A stretch of DNA of 64,000 nt, taken from NCBI GenBank assembly GCA_022483465.1, contig JAKVNF010000001.1, positions 1,488,001 through 1,552,000 of the forward strand, in the 5' to 3' direction. Made by a program: the position numbers and the translations under genes. Below, in pieces: positions 8,818 to 17,885 of this stretch; position 1 is the stretch's first letter; every line of letters begins with the position of its first letter. This DNA comes from Lachnospiraceae bacterium. Lineage in GTDB: Bacteria > Bacillota > Clostridia > Lachnospirales > Lachnospiraceae. The notes beneath the pieces were generated by a model that saw only the letters and a program-made list of their open reading frames with translations, did no database searches and was not told the DNA's origin.

Positions 8818-8856
8818 AAAGGCGCTTGTGGGGCAGGTCCCCGCAGGCGCTTTTTT
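8818..8856 (+). terminator. Terminator/attenuator at the very 5' end of the peptide ABC operon
   Basis: AAAGGCGCTTGTGGGG pairs with CCCCGCAGGCGCTTT around a CAGGT loop and runs into TTTTTT. It begins about 5 bases after the predicted start of the promoter above. It could end exporter transcripts, attenuate the downstream operon, or both. Confidence 0.75.
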
Positions 8857-8904
8857 GCGTCCCCAATTGTATACAAGAATACACAAGGAATCGAGAGTAT
8901 CACC

Positions 8905-9939
8905 ATGACAGCAGCCACACAAAATCAGGCAGGGCAGGAGGCACCTCTGCTCGAGGTGAAGGACCTGCAGATCTCCTTCTTCAAGGACAAGCGGGAAATC
9001 CCGGCGATCCGGGGCATCTCCTACACCCTTCGCCGCGGCGAGGTTCTGGGCATCGTCGGCGAGTCCGGATCGGGAAAGTCCGTCTCCTCCCGTGCCATCA
9101 TGCGCCTCGTGGCGCCGGGTGAGAAGATCACCGGCGGTGAGATTCTCTTTGACGGCCGGGATGTCCTGAAGATGACGGACGCCGAGACCGCAAAGATGCG
9201 GGGCAGCGACATCTCCATGATCTTCCAGGACCCGATGACCAGCCTGGATCCCCTGTTTCCGATCGGCTATCAGATCGAGGAGGTGCTGAAGAAGCACACC
9301 TCCATGGACAAGGCGGCCCGCAGGGCCCGCATGCTCGAGCTTCTCACGCTGGTCGGCATCAACCAGCCCGAGCGGCGGCTTTCCCAATATCCCCACGAGT
9401 TCTCCGGCGGCATGCGCCAGAGAGTCATGATCGCCATGGCCCTCGCCTGCAGCCCGAAGCTCCTCATCGCCGATGAGCCCACCACGGCCCTCGACGTCAC
9501 CATTCAGGCCCAGATCATCGACCTGCTCAAGTCCCTGAAGGACCGCCTGAACATGGCGATCATCTTCATCACCCACGACATGGGTGTCGTGGCCGACATC
9601 TGCGACCGCATCGCCGTCATGTACGCCGGAGAGATCGTGGAGATGGGGAGCAAGCGGGAGATCTTCTATTCCCATCAGCATCCCTATACCGAGGGCCTTC
9701 TCGCCTCCGTCCCCAAGGTGGACGGCGCGGAGAAGGTTCCGCTCCAGCCCATCGAGGGCAATCCCCCGGACATGACCCGCGTGGGGAAGGAGTGCGCATT
9801 CGCACGCCGCTGTCCCTATGCGATGCGGATCTGCGCCAAGCAGACCCCTCCGCCGGTTGTCGGCTTTGAGGAGGATCACTACGCCCGGTGCTGGCGCTGC
9901 TGCGAGCGCTGCCTGCAGGAAGAGAAGGGAGGCGCCTGA
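8905..9939 (+). CDS. Peptide ABC transporter ATP-binding protein (OppD/DppD type)
   Basis: 344 residues with Walker A GESGSGKS near 53, Q-loop [10 protein letters not shown], signature [15 protein letters not shown] near 170 and Walker [13 protein letters not shown]. The C-terminal extension (about 265-335, [13 protein letters not shown], then [14 protein letters not shown]) is the oligo_HPY tail that marks oligopeptide/dipeptide/nickel importers. It energises the two permeases downstream from the inner face of the membrane. First gene of a five-gene operon, followed after 2 bp by its partner ATPase. Confidence 0.92.
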   Translation: MTAATQNQAGQEAPLLEVKDLQISFFKDKREIPAIRGISYTLRRGEVLGIVGESGSGKSVSSRAIMRLVAPGEKITGGEILFDGRDVLKMTDAETAKMRGSDISMIFQDPMTSLDPLFPIGYQIEEVLKKHTSMDKAARRARMLELLTLVGINQPERRLSQYPHEFSGGMRQRVMIAMALACSPKLLIADEPTTALDVTIQAQIIDLLKSLKDRLNMAIIFITHDMGVVADICDRIAVMYAGEIVEMGSKREIFYSHQHPYTEGLLASVPKVDGAEKVPLQPIEGNPPDMTRVGKECAFARRCPYAMRICAKQTPPPVVGFEEDHYARCWRCCERCLQEEKGGA

Positions 9940-9941
9940 TC

Positions 9942-10916
9942 ATGGAAGAGACAAACAGCAAGACGCCGCTTCTTGCGGTGGAACATCTGAAGAAGTACTT
10001 TGAGATCCGCCAGGGCTTTTCCAAGAAGCTCTTTGTCCACGCGGTGGACGACGTCTCCTTCTCGATCCAGAAGGGCGAGACCCTGGGACTGGTGGGAGAG
10101 TCGGGCTGCGGCAAGACCACCCTGGGCAGGACGATCCTGCGCCTGACCGAGCCCACGGACGGTAAGATCCTCTACAACGGCACCTGCATCAACGACGTGG
10201 ACATGCGGCCCTACCGCCAGAAGATGCAGATCGTCTTCCAGGACCCCTATGCCTCCCTGGACCCCCGGCTCACCGTCTCCGCCATCATCGGCGAGGCGCT
10301 GGACATCAACGGGAAGGCAGGATCCAAGCAGGAGCGGCAGGAGAAGATCCTGCACCTCATGAAGCTCGTGGGCCTCTCCGAGAACTTCTACAACCGCTAT
10401 CCCCATGAGTTCTCCGGCGGCCAGCGCCAGAGAATCGGCATCGCGAGAGCCCTTGCCGTGGATCCGGAGTTTCTCGTCTGCGACGAGCCGGTCTCCGCGC
10501 TGGACGTCTCGATTCAGGCCCAGGTCATCAACATGCTCGAGGAGCTCCAGAAGTCCCGGCACCTGACCTACCTGTTCATCGCCCACGACCTGTCCGTCGT
10601 GCGCCACATCTCCGACCGGGTCGCTGTGCTGTACTTAGGGCACCTGGTGGAGCTTGCGCCCTGCGATGCGCTGTATCGGAATCCGATCCATCCCTACACG
10701 GACATGCTCCTGTCCGCGGTGCCGATCCCGGACCCGGACGAGAGCGAAAAGAGAAAGCGGAAGATCCTCCAGGGGGAGATTCCCTCGCCGATCAATCCGC
10801 CCTCCGGCTGCCCGTTCCGGACCCGGTGTCCCTATGCGGATGACGAGTGCGCTGCGTCCTTCCCGGAGCTGACGGACCGGGGAGGCGGCCACTTCGCCGC
10901 CTGCCACAAGCGCTGA
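9942..10916 (+). CDS. Peptide ABC transporter ATP-binding protein (OppF/DppF type)
   Basis: 324 residues from the ATG at 9942, which has a GAAGGGAGG ribosome site. Walker A is GESGCGKTT, the Q-loop [11 protein letters not shown], the signature [15 protein letters not shown] and Walker [13 protein letters not shown]. The C-terminal oligo_HPY tail carries [14 protein letters not shown]. It forms the ATPase heterodimer with the preceding protein. Both ATPase sites look intact, unlike the exporter pair upstream. Confidence 0.92.
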   Translation: MEETNSKTPLLAVEHLKKYFEIRQGFSKKLFVHAVDDVSFSIQKGETLGLVGESGCGKTTLGRTILRLTEPTDGKILYNGTCINDVDMRPYRQKMQIVFQDPYASLDPRLTVSAIIGEALDINGKAGSKQERQEKILHLMKLVGLSENFYNRYPHEFSGGQRQRIGIARALAVDPEFLVCDEPVSALDVSIQAQVINMLEELQKSRHLTYLFIAHDLSVVRHISDRVAVLYLGHLVELAPCDALYRNPIHPYTDMLLSAVPIPDPDESEKRKRKILQGEIPSPINPPSGCPFRTRCPYADDECAASFPELTDRGGGHFAACHKR

Positions 10917-10934
10917 GAAGGAGGCGAGACGACA

Positions 10935-11852
10935 TTGAAGCTGCACATCATCCTCAAGCGAATCGGGTTTGCGCTGCTCTCCCTGTTCGTGATCATCACC
11001 ATTACCTTTTTCCTGATGAACATCATCCCGGGCGATCCGTTCATGTCGGATCGGGCTACCGCCGAGACCCGGGCACAGCTGATGGCAAAGTACGGCCTGG
11101 ATCAGCCGGTCTATGTCCAGTACTTCCGCTACCTCATCAACCTCCTGCACGGCGATATGGGACAGAGCTATGTCCTGCAGAAAGGCCGTGACATCACCAC
11201 CATCGTCGTGGACTCCTTCAAGGTCTCCATGTCCCTGGGCATCCGGGCCCTGATCCTGGCGATCGTGATCGGCGTGCCGCTGGGCTGCATCGCCGGCCTG
11301 TTTCAGAACCGGGCGGGGGACAGCGCGATCCGCGTCTTCTCCGCCATCGGCATCTCGGTGCCGGGCTACGTCATCGCGGCAATCCTGATGCTGATCTTCG
11401 CCGTCAACCTGAAGGTCCTTCCGGTCTCCTACGGGAAACCCGGCGGCGAGGTGATGCCGATCATCGTGCTGGCGATCGGCCCCACCTGCTACCTGATCCG
11501 ATTGACCAGGGCCTCCATTCTGGAAGTCCTGGGCCAGGACTTTCTCGAGACCGAGCGGGCCAAGGGCATGAGTGAGAACCGCGTCATCTTCGTCCACGCG
11601 CTGAAGAACTCCCTGATCCCGATCATCACCTACATCGGACCCCTGACCGCCTCCATCCTGACCGGCGGCTTCGTGGCGGAGTCGGTGTTCAACGTGCCCG
11701 GCCTTGGCCGGTACTTCGTGCAGGCCGTGAGCGCCCGGGACTACACCCTGATCATGGGCACCACGATCTTCTATGCGGCCATGATCATCCTCATGAACCT
11801 GGTCTGCGACATTCTCTACACGATCGTCGATCCCAGAATGGAGGTAGACTGA
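10935..11852 (+). CDS. Peptide ABC transporter permease (DppB/OppB type)
   Basis: 305 residues, six predicted membrane spans. The opening MKLHIILKRIGFALLSLFVIITITFFLMNIIPGDP is split here as a helix ending in the family IIPGDP motif. The EAA loop reads TERAKGMSENRVIFVHALKN. I use the TTG at 10935 because AAGGAGG lies 10 bp upstream and no ATG fits. Its stop overlaps the ATG of the next permease (TGATG), so the two are translationally coupled. Confidence 0.9.
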   Translation: MKLHIILKRIGFALLSLFVIITITFFLMNIIPGDPFMSDRATAETRAQLMAKYGLDQPVYVQYFRYLINLLHGDMGQSYVLQKGRDITTIVVDSFKVSMSLGIRALILAIVIGVPLGCIAGLFQNRAGDSAIRVFSAIGISVPGYVIAAILMLIFAVNLKVLPVSYGKPGGEVMPIIVLAIGPTCYLIRLTRASILEVLGQDFLETERAKGMSENRVIFVHALKNSLIPIITYIGPLTASILTGGFVAESVFNVPGLGRYFVQAVSARDYTLIMGTTIFYAAMIILMNLVCDILYTIVDPRMEVD

Positions 11853-12856
11853 TGCGCGCAAGAATCCTGTCCATGCAGGTGCCCGAGGAGAAGCTGGACT
11901 TCTCCCCGCTCCCGCGGGACTTCTACCTGGATGAGACCAAACAGCAGGAGGAGACCTCCTACTGGAAGGAGGCCTGGAAGCGCCTCCGGAAGAACAAGAT
12001 TGCCATGATCTCCCTGGCCGTCATCGTGTTTCTCATTCTCTTTGCCTTTGTGGGGCCGTACCTGGTCCCCTATACCTATGACCAGCAGGTGCGGGGCGAC
12101 GAAAACCTCTGGCCCTGTGCCTCCCACTGGTTCGGTACCGACCGGCTCGGCCGCGACCTTCTGGTGCGCTGCATGATCGGCACCCGGATCTCCCTGATCG
12201 TCGGCCTCGTGTCCGCCGTCATCGTCCTGGTGATCGGCTCCATCTACGGCGCCATCTCCGGTCTTGCCGGCGGCATGGTGGATGTGGTGATGATGCGCAT
12301 CGCAGAGATCATCTACTCCGTGCCCGAGATCCTGCTGATCGTCGTCATCAAGCTGGTCATCGATGAGCCGCTGGACAACCTGATCAGCACCAACGCCTTC
12401 TTCCGGCCCCTGCAGCGGGTCGGCTCCGGCCTGATCGCCATCTTCATCGTCTACGGCCTGCTCTACTGGGTGGGCATGGCGCGGATCGTCCGCGGCCAGG
12501 TGCTGCAGCTCAAGGAGATGGAGTACATCACCGCCTCCCGGGCGCTCGGCGCCGGCCGGCACCGGCTGATCTTCGGCCATCTGCTTCCCAACTGCATGGG
12601 ACAGCTGATCGCCACCGCGATGCTGCAGATCCCCTCTGCAATCTTCTCGGAGGCTTTCCTCTCCTTCCTTGGCATGGGCGTCTCGGCGCCGATGGCATCT
12701 CTGGGCTCCCTCACCTCGGAGGCCTTAAACTCCATCAGCAGCCGCCCCTACCGCATGATCTTCCCCGCGGTGATCATCTCGATGATCATCCTGGCCTTCA
12801 ACCTCTTCGGCGACGGCCTGCGGGATGCGCTGGACCCGAAGATGAAGTCCCGCTGA
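11852..12856 (+). CDS. Peptide ABC transporter permease (DppC/OppC type)
   Basis: 334 residues with the N-terminal OppC-type segment (WKRLRKNKIAMISLAVIVFLILFAF), the periplasm-facing loop containing HWFGTDRLGRDLLVR that is typical of DppC, and an EAA loop ITASRALGAGRHRLIFGHLLPN. GGAGGT precedes the start at 11852. It pairs with the preceding permease to form the channel. The stop is 62 bp before the binding-protein gene, with a short CGGCAGA/TCTGCCG hairpin in between. Confidence 0.9.
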   Translation: MRARILSMQVPEEKLDFSPLPRDFYLDETKQQEETSYWKEAWKRLRKNKIAMISLAVIVFLILFAFVGPYLVPYTYDQQVRGDENLWPCASHWFGTDRLGRDLLVRCMIGTRISLIVGLVSAVIVLVIGSIYGAISGLAGGMVDVVMMRIAEIIYSVPEILLIVVIKLVIDEPLDNLISTNAFFRPLQRVGSGLIAIFIVYGLLYWVGMARIVRGQVLQLKEMEYITASRALGAGRHRLIFGHLLPNCMGQLIATAMLQIPSAIFSEAFLSFLGMGVSAPMASLGSLTSEALNSISSRPYRMIFPAVIISMIILAFNLFGDGLRDALDPKMKSR

Positions 12857-12918
12857 TCTGATTCTGTCAGTCGCGGCAGAGCAGCTTCTGCCGTGCAGCA
12901 TACACAAAGGAGGTTCCT

Positions 12919-14547
12919 ATGAAAAAAAAGTTGTTGTCCGCCATTCTTGCAGCTTCGATGGCCACAGCCATGCTCGCAGGCTGCGGCAGCAGCAGTTCCG
13001 GCTCTGATACCGCCGCCACCGCTGCCTCTGCATCCGGTGAGGCTGCCACTGCCACCGGCACCGCCGCGTCCGGGGCAGGCGCTGCAATCGACTCGATCAG
13101 CGTGGTCTCCGGCTCCGAGGACGGCGCCGTCCTCGACACCGCCAAGTCCGGCACCCTGCAGTCCTTCTCCGAGGACCGCCACCTCTATGAGGGCCTCTAC
13201 AAGCTCGATCAGGATGGCAACCCGGTTCTGGGCCAGGCTGCCAATGTGGAGACCTCGGATGACGGTCTGACCTGGACCTTCACCCTGCGCGATGACATCA
13301 CCTGGTCCGACGGACAGGCAGTCAAGGCATCGGACTTCACCTATGCATGGCAGCGCCTCGCTGAGTCCGGCCAGGACTACAGCAGCCTGCTCTCCATGAT
13401 CAAGGATACAAAGACCCCCGATGACAAGACCATCGTGATCACGCTGAACTATCCCTGCGCGTATCTGCCCTCCGTGCTGGCCTTCCCGTCCTCCTATCCG
13501 GTCCGCCAGGACTACGCGGAGAAGTACGGCGATGCCTATGCCACCGATCCCGACAAGGCCGTCTACAACGGCGCCTACACCCTCTCTGACTGGACGCACC
13601 AGCAGGAGATCGTGATGACAAAGCGGGACGACTACTATGACGCCTCCAACATCACCGTCGGCGAGATCCACTGGGAGCTCATGAGCGATGCCACCACCGC
13701 CCTCGCCTCCTACCAGAGCGGCGACGTGATCTACTCCGACCTTGTGCCGGATGAGGAAGTGGAGAACCTGGAGGGCCAGGGACTCCAGTATGCGCCCGGC
13801 TACATGACCTACACCGTCATGTTCAACTTGAAGAGCGGCAATGAGGTTCTGCAGAACGCGGATGTGAGAAAGGCCCTGTCCCTTGCGATCGACCGCCAGA
13901 GAGTGGTGGACCTGCGCTCGATGAACGACGAGCTGGCTGACACCTACACCCCCAGCGGCATGACAGGCAGCGACGGCACCGACTTCACCGACACCGTGAC
14001 GCCCTGGTTTGACAACAGCACCTACGAGGACAACTGCAAGGAGGCCCAGGATCTGCTGGCCAAGGCCGGATACAGCGGAGACAACTTCCCGACCCTCACC
14101 TACCTCGTCAGCAACAGCAACACCCAGGAGGTGGCAGAGAGCATCGTCGGCGACTGGAGCAGCGTGCTCGGCATCAACTCCATCACGGTCAGCTCCTCGG
14201 ATTCCTTCTTCAGCTCCCGCGAGAACGGCGACTATGACCTGGCTTACTTCGGCTGGTACATGGACTATCCGGACATCTCCAACATCCTCGGCACAATGGT
14301 CACCGGCGCCAATGACGCAGGCTACAGCAGTGACGAGTACGATGCCGCCTACGATGCAGCCATCGCCGAGTCCGATCCCACCAAGCAGTGGGAGGACTAC
14401 GCAAAGTGCGAGGACATCCTCTCCAACGACCTGCCGATCACCCCGATCCTGCACGGCGAGAACAAGTATCTGTTTGACGACACGAACTACAGCGGACTCA
14501 TCTACTACTGCGGCAATGCCTACTTCGGATATCTGACCCAGAACTGA
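12919..14547 (+). CDS. Peptide ABC transporter substrate-binding lipoprotein
   Basis: 542 residues of solute-binding family 5. The lipoprotein signal ends LAGCG at about residue 22, followed by a Ser/Ala/Thr-rich tether to the membrane. EDRHLYEGLYKLDQDGNPVLGQAANVETSDDGLTWTF is the classic family-5 opening, split here by domain I, with WTFTLRDDITWSDGQ the best single motif. It has the typical OppA/DppA length. AAAGGAGG precedes the ATG. It is the last gene, which is unusual only in that binding-protein genes often come first. Family-5 proteins bind peptides but also nickel or opines, so the ligand is open. Confidence 0.92.
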   Translation: MKKKLLSAILAASMATAMLAGCGSSSSGSDTAATAASASGEAATATGTAASGAGAAIDSISVVSGSEDGAVLDTAKSGTLQSFSEDRHLYEGLYKLDQDGNPVLGQAANVETSDDGLTWTFTLRDDITWSDGQAVKASDFTYAWQRLAESGQDYSSLLSMIKDTKTPDDKTIVITLNYPCAYLPSVLAFPSSYPVRQDYAEKYGDAYATDPDKAVYNGAYTLSDWTHQQEIVMTKRDDYYDASNITVGEIHWELMSDATTALASYQSGDVIYSDLVPDEEVENLEGQGLQYAPGYMTYTVMFNLKSGNEVLQNADVRKALSLAIDRQRVVDLRSMNDELADTYTPSGMTGSDGTDFTDTVTPWFDNSTYEDNCKEAQDLLAKAGYSGDNFPTLTYLVSNSNTQEVAESIVGDWSSVLGINSITVSSSDSFFSSRENGDYDLAYFGWYMDYPDISNILGTMVTGANDAGYSSDEYDAAYDAAIAESDPTKQWEDYAKCEDILSNDLPITPILHGENKYLFDDTNYSGLIYYCGNAYFGYLTQN

Positions 14548-14565
14548 GGCTGCACAACAACAGGC

Positions 14566-14608
14566 AATAAAAAGACAGGGCGTTCTCCCTGCGGAGCACT
14601 TCCCTGTC
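14566..14608 (-). terminator. Terminator of the GNAT-MATE unit
   Basis: Minus strand: GACAGGG and CCCTGTC arms around a partly paired loop, then TTTTTATTG. The plus direction has no T tract, so it serves the minus-strand genes. Confidence 0.7.
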
Positions 14609-14646
14609 TCATATCCTTCCTGAATGGGGTAGGCACAAAACTGTGC

Positions 14647-16011
14647 TTACCCTTTTTGTTTGTCCAGCTGTCTCTCCCGGAGCCGAAGCACGTGGCGGCA
14701 CATGAAAAAGAGGTAGATGGTCGCACCGATCCAGGCTGACTGGTCGGTCCAGCAGATCGCGGCGTACCCGAAGAGGGGCACAAAGGCGGTGGCCACCGCG
14801 CTCCGCGCGCTCATCTCGATGACACCGGCCAGGATGGCCCGGCCGGAAAAGCCGAGGGCCTGGCAGACGTTCCGGTAGACGTTGAGGGGTGCCAGCACCC
14901 AGTAGAGATACCCCATGCAGCGAAGGTAGCGGGCTGCCGCATCCAGGGCGCCGGTGTTTCCCGCAGAGAGAAACCATCCCGCCATTCCCCGGCCGAAGAA
15001 GATCATGCACAGGCCCGCGCCGACTCCGTAGAGGAGCGCCATCAGCAGCACCTCCCGCAGGCCCTGCCGGACCCGGTCCATCCTGCCCGCCCCGTAGTTC
15101 TGGCCGGTGAAGGTCGCCAGGGCGGTGGCCATCGCGTCAAAGGGGCAGATGAAGAGCTGCTTGAGCTTGGTCCCCGCGGTGAAGCCGGAGACATACACAC
15201 TGCCGAGGCTGTTGTTGGCGCTCTGCATGACCATGGAGCCGATCGCCGTGATGGAGTACTGCAGTCCCATCGGGATGCCCATGGCGATCAGGTTTTTCGC
15301 GGTCGCGGCATTCCAGTGCCGGTCCGCCCGCCCGATGTGAAGCTCCGGCACCTTCCGGATGATGTAGAGCAGGCAGAAGAAGCCTGAGAGCGCCTCCGAG
15401 GCGATGGTCGCGATCGCCGCGCCGCCGCAGCCCCAGTGGAGCACCGCGATGCAGAACAGGTCCAGAAAGATGTTCAGGACCGTGGAGAGGGCGAGAAACC
15501 CGAAGGGCGCCCGGCTGTTCCCCACTGCCCGCAGGATGCTGGCGGTCAGGTTGTAGAGGATGTTGAAGGGGATGCCGAGAAAGATGATGAACAGGTAGCG
15601 GTTTGCGTCCGCGTAGATCTCCTCCGGCGTCTGCATGAGATGCACGATCCTGCCGCAAAAGAGCGCAGTGACAAGCGTCATGATGACCGCAAGCGCTGCG
15701 GAGAGGACCGCCGCGTGGTATACGCAGCTTCGCATCTCATCCTGCTTTCCCGCGCCGAAGTTCTGCGCCACCGGGATCGCAAATCCGGCGCAACTTCCGA
15801 TGCACAGGCCCAGGGTCAGGAACTGGACGCTGGTGGTGGCGCCCACCGCCGCCAGCGCATTGGCGCCCAGGATCTGGCCGACGATCATGCCGTCGGCCAT
15901 GTTGTAAGCCTGTTGGAAGAGGTTCCCCAGAAGGAGCGGCAGCATGAACGAGGTGATCAGCCGGATCGGGCTCCCGCTCGTCATGCTCCGGACAGCCTGC
16001 CGCCCGCTCAT
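14647..16011 (-). CDS. MATE family efflux transporter
   Basis: 454 residues, twelve predicted helices in two similar halves, with MATE motifs such as PLLLGNLFQQAYNMADGMIVG at the N-terminus (shortened here) and NNSLGSVYVSGF plus FTGQNYGAGRMDRV in the second half. It exports cationic compounds with proton or sodium exchange. Its ATG overlaps the stop of the upstream acetyltransferase by 4 bp (ATGA), so both are one unit. The substrate cannot be inferred. Confidence 0.92.
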   Translation of the reverse strand: MSGRQAVRSMTSGSPIRLITSFMLPLLLGNLFQQAYNMADGMIVGQILGANALAAVGATTSVQFLTLGLCIGSCAGFAIPVAQNFGAGKQDEMRSCVYHAAVLSAALAVIMTLVTALFCGRIVHLMQTPEEIYADANRYLFIIFLGIPFNILYNLTASILRAVGNSRAPFGFLALSTVLNIFLDLFCIAVLHWGCGGAAIATIASEALSGFFCLLYIIRKVPELHIGRADRHWNAATAKNLIAMGIPMGLQYSITAIGSMVMQSANNSLGSVYVSGFTAGTKLKQLFICPFDAMATALATFTGQNYGAGRMDRVRQGLREVLLMALLYGVGAGLCMIFFGRGMAGWFLSAGNTGALDAAARYLRCMGYLYWVLAPLNVYRNVCQALGFSGRAILAGVIEMSARSAVATAFVPLFGYAAICWTDQSAWIGATIYLFFMCRHVLRLRERQLDKQKG

Positions 16012-16502
16012 GCCGGTTCCCCGAAGGTCAGCCGCATCTGGTACCAGGTCACATTTCCGTGGACCGAGGCGGAGATCCCCTCATTTTCAAAGCCAAAGCG
16101 GTGGTAGTAGGGGATGAGCGCCTCCTTGCAGGTCAGGACAAGGCCCTTTCGCCCCTGCGCCTTCGCATCCGCGATCGCCCGGTTGAGGAGAAGCCCTGCG
16201 CAGCCCCGCCGCCGATAGGCGGGGATCGTGTTGACTCCGAAAATCATCTGCCAGGCACCGTCCTCCCGGTGGAGATCCGCCCGCTCGTACATCCCGTCGG
16301 TCAGGTCCTTTTCATCGGTGACGAAGCCGTCCACAAAGGAGACCGGCACCTCGCCGTCAAAGAGAAACCAGAAGTGGTTCCCGTAATAGTGAAGCCGGTC
16401 TCTCAGCTGCTCCGGTGTTGCCGCCTCCGCAGGCGGAAAGCACTCCGCCTCGATTGCCGCCGCAATCGCGGCATCCTGTTCCGTTCCGTATCGAATTCTC
16501 AT
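16008..16502 (-). CDS. GNAT family N-acetyltransferase
   Basis: 164 residues with the acetyl-CoA loop YRRRGCAGLLLNRAI near residue 110 and a C-terminal YYHRFGFENEGISAS segment typical of GNAT enzymes. GGAGG lies 6 bp before the ATG at 16502; a GTG one codon earlier is too close to it. It is coupled to the MATE gene downstream. An acetyltransferase beside an efflux pump could be a resistance pair, but this is inference. Confidence 0.88.
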   Translation of the reverse strand: MRIRYGTEQDAAIAAAIEAECFPPAEAATPEQLRDRLHYYGNHFWFLFDGEVPVSFVDGFVTDEKDLTDGMYERADLHREDGAWQMIFGVNTIPAYRRRGCAGLLLNRAIADAKAQGRKGLVLTCKEALIPYYHRFGFENEGISASVHGNVTWYQMRLTFGEPA

Positions 16503-16556
16503 CACATTCCTCCCATGTGTCTTTTCATCCTACGAAGCGGGAGGCGCTTTTGCAAC

Positions 16557-16586
16557 CAAAAAAGAGGTTCCCAAGCGGGAACCTCT
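16557..16586 (-). terminator. Intrinsic terminator
   Basis: AGAGGTTCCC and GGGAACCTCT are perfect 10-bp arms around AAGC. The minus strand continues TTTTTTGG, so it ends the small-gene unit at 16.6-17.05 kb. Confidence 0.8.
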
Positions 16587-16628
16587 TCTGATTTTTGCAT
16601 GGAAACTGACCGCTTTTTGGAAAACCGC

Positions 16629-16867
16629 TCAGGTATCCCCGCTGGTCATGAAATCGATGCGCTTTTTGGTATCCTCCGGCTCATAGGCCACCAGCTCCAT
16701 CTCCGGAATGGTCCTGTCAGAAAAAGCTGCGTCAGGGGCACGTACCGGGAGAGCTTGGACTTCAAATTGAGGCGGTCCCCCTCGCCGGTGACCAGCTCCA
16801 CCTTTCCCTTGCAGGAGTCAATGACGGCAAAGAGCTTGTCGACGTTCTTCACGTTCATGAGCTTCAT
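16629..16867 (-). pseudogene. Small conserved protein with one-base frameshift
   Basis: The frame opens MKLMNVKNVDKLFAVIDSCK and runs into a wrong tail after LTQLF. Shifting one base at the A5 run 16721-16725 (T5 on the coding strand) restores SDRTIPEMELVAYEPEDTKK and a stop at 16629, giving about 79 residues. It resembles small acidic Clostridial proteins of unknown role that bind no obvious cofactor. Its ATG overlaps the stop of the upstream small membrane protein (ATGA). Either a T was lost (real or sequencing error) or the last part is unused. I cannot assign a function. Confidence 0.55.
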
Positions 16868-17052
16868 GAATGCTTCCTCTCTTTTCGGTACTGCCAGACT
16901 GCCCAGACGCCAAAGGCGATGCCGCCTGCCGCGAACAGGATGGCTGCCGCGGTCAGACCCGGCCTGGCACTTTCCTCACCCGAATGAATCAAATATGACA
17001 ATATAACCTGCCAGCGTCCTCTCCCCTGAAAATCGGCACGGGGCAGATGCAT
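16864..17052 (-). CDS. Small single-span membrane protein
   Basis: At most 62 residues. A hydrophobic span (about 32-50, LTAAAILFAAGGIAFGVWA) is followed by WQYRKERKHS, a basic cytoplasmic tail. The start is uncertain: the ATG at 17052 has no clear ribosome site, and a later TTG after GGGGAGAGG is possible. Coupled by 4 bp to the frameshifted gene downstream. The helix-plus-basic-tail shape also resembles the end of a wall-anchored protein, but no LPXTG is present. Confidence 0.45.
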   Translation of the reverse strand: MHLPRADFQGRGRWQVILSYLIHSGEESARPGLTAAAILFAAGGIAFGVWAVWQYRKERKHS

Positions 17053-17072
17053 GGTGGGCTGTGACAGGACAG

Positions 17073-17112
17073 AAAAAGGCGCTGTGCCGGCATACCGGCA
17101 CAGCGCTTTTCT
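17073..17112. terminator. Bidirectional terminator
   Basis: GCGCTGTGCCGG and its exact complement form a 12-bp stem around CATA (17079-17106), flanked by AAAAA on the left and TTTT on the right. It ends the DUF2200-DUF1905 unit on the minus strand and could work in both directions. Confidence 0.8.
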
Positions 17113-17139
17113 GTTTTGATCAGTTTGTCTGTGTTTGAA

Positions 17140-17436
17140 TCAGGAGGCCCCTTCCTCCTGTGCATCGCGAATCACCACGTGCAGGGAATCGCCTTCCTTC
17201 CGGTGCAGGGCGGTCCGGATGTCCTTTCGTACCCCGATGATCCAGCACACGGACCCGTCAGGATTTTTCAGGCCCATGTTGACCAGGGATCCGTCATAGG
17301 GGATCCCGTCAAAGGAGGCATGCACTTTACGTCTGCCGGTGCCAAACTCCGCGCGGACATCCCAGGGGAAGACGACATAGGCGCCGCCCCGCTCCGGGAT
17401 CTCATGGAGCACCGCATCGAACTCGTAGGCCCTCAC
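17140..17436 (-). CDS. DUF1905 domain protein
   Basis: 98 residues. YEFDAVLHEIPERGGAYVVF, FGTGRRKVHASFDG and MGLKNPDGSVCWIIGVRKDIR follow the DUF1905 pattern of a small beta-barrel fold. The family has no established activity; longer relatives carry a YdeI/OmpD-associated part, absent here. It overlaps the upstream DUF2200 gene by 4 bp. Confidence 0.8.
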   Translation of the reverse strand: MRAYEFDAVLHEIPERGGAYVVFPWDVRAEFGTGRRKVHASFDGIPYDGSLVNMGLKNPDGSVCWIIGVRKDIRTALHRKEGDSLHVVIRDAQEEGAS

Positions 17437-17774
17437 CGCAGGATCTTCTCCATCGATCTTCCCTTGGAGAGCTCGTCCACCAGCTTGTCCAGCTGCCGCA
17501 CCCGCTTCAGCGTCGGGTCTTCGATGGTGTCCAGGCGCATGCCGCAGATGCTCCCCCGAATGCGGTCCGCCCGCTCATTCCAGTGGGGTGCATTGCGAAA
17601 AAAGTCGCCGTAGATCAGCTCTGTGTCCACGATGGACCGGTCGATCTCCTCTGCGGAATACCCGGTCAGCCACTCGGTGATGCAGAAGACCTCCTCTCTG
17701 GTCTTCCCCTTCTTCATCGCCTTCCAGAGCAGCATCGGATAGGCCTTCGAAAACTTCATCTCACAGACGTTCAT
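17433..17774 (-). CDS. DUF2200 family protein
   Basis: 113 residues. FSKAYPMLLWKAMKKGKTREEV, ITEWLTGYS and the end LDKLVDELSKGRSMEKILR match DUF2200, a small helical cytoplasmic family of unknown function. GGAGGAG lies 12 bp before the ATG. It forms an overlapping pair with the DUF1905 gene. Confidence 0.85.
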   Translation of the reverse strand: MNVCEMKFSKAYPMLLWKAMKKGKTREEVFCITEWLTGYSAEEIDRSIVDTELIYGDFFRNAPHWNERADRIRGSICGMRLDTIEDPTLKRVRQLDKLVDELSKGRSMEKILR

Positions 17775-17885
17775 GATTTCGCATTCTCCTCCGACCTGTA
17801 TTCTATCAAAATCTGCTTAAAGTGCATATAGCTTTTTTGTATTTTTGGTTACTCTGTCAGCAGATCAGAGGGTATTTTGCGAAAT

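Noticed and set aside
16721-16725. Programmed frameshift
   Set aside because: No slippery heptamer with a downstream structure is evident, and both products are short; a simple indel is more likely.
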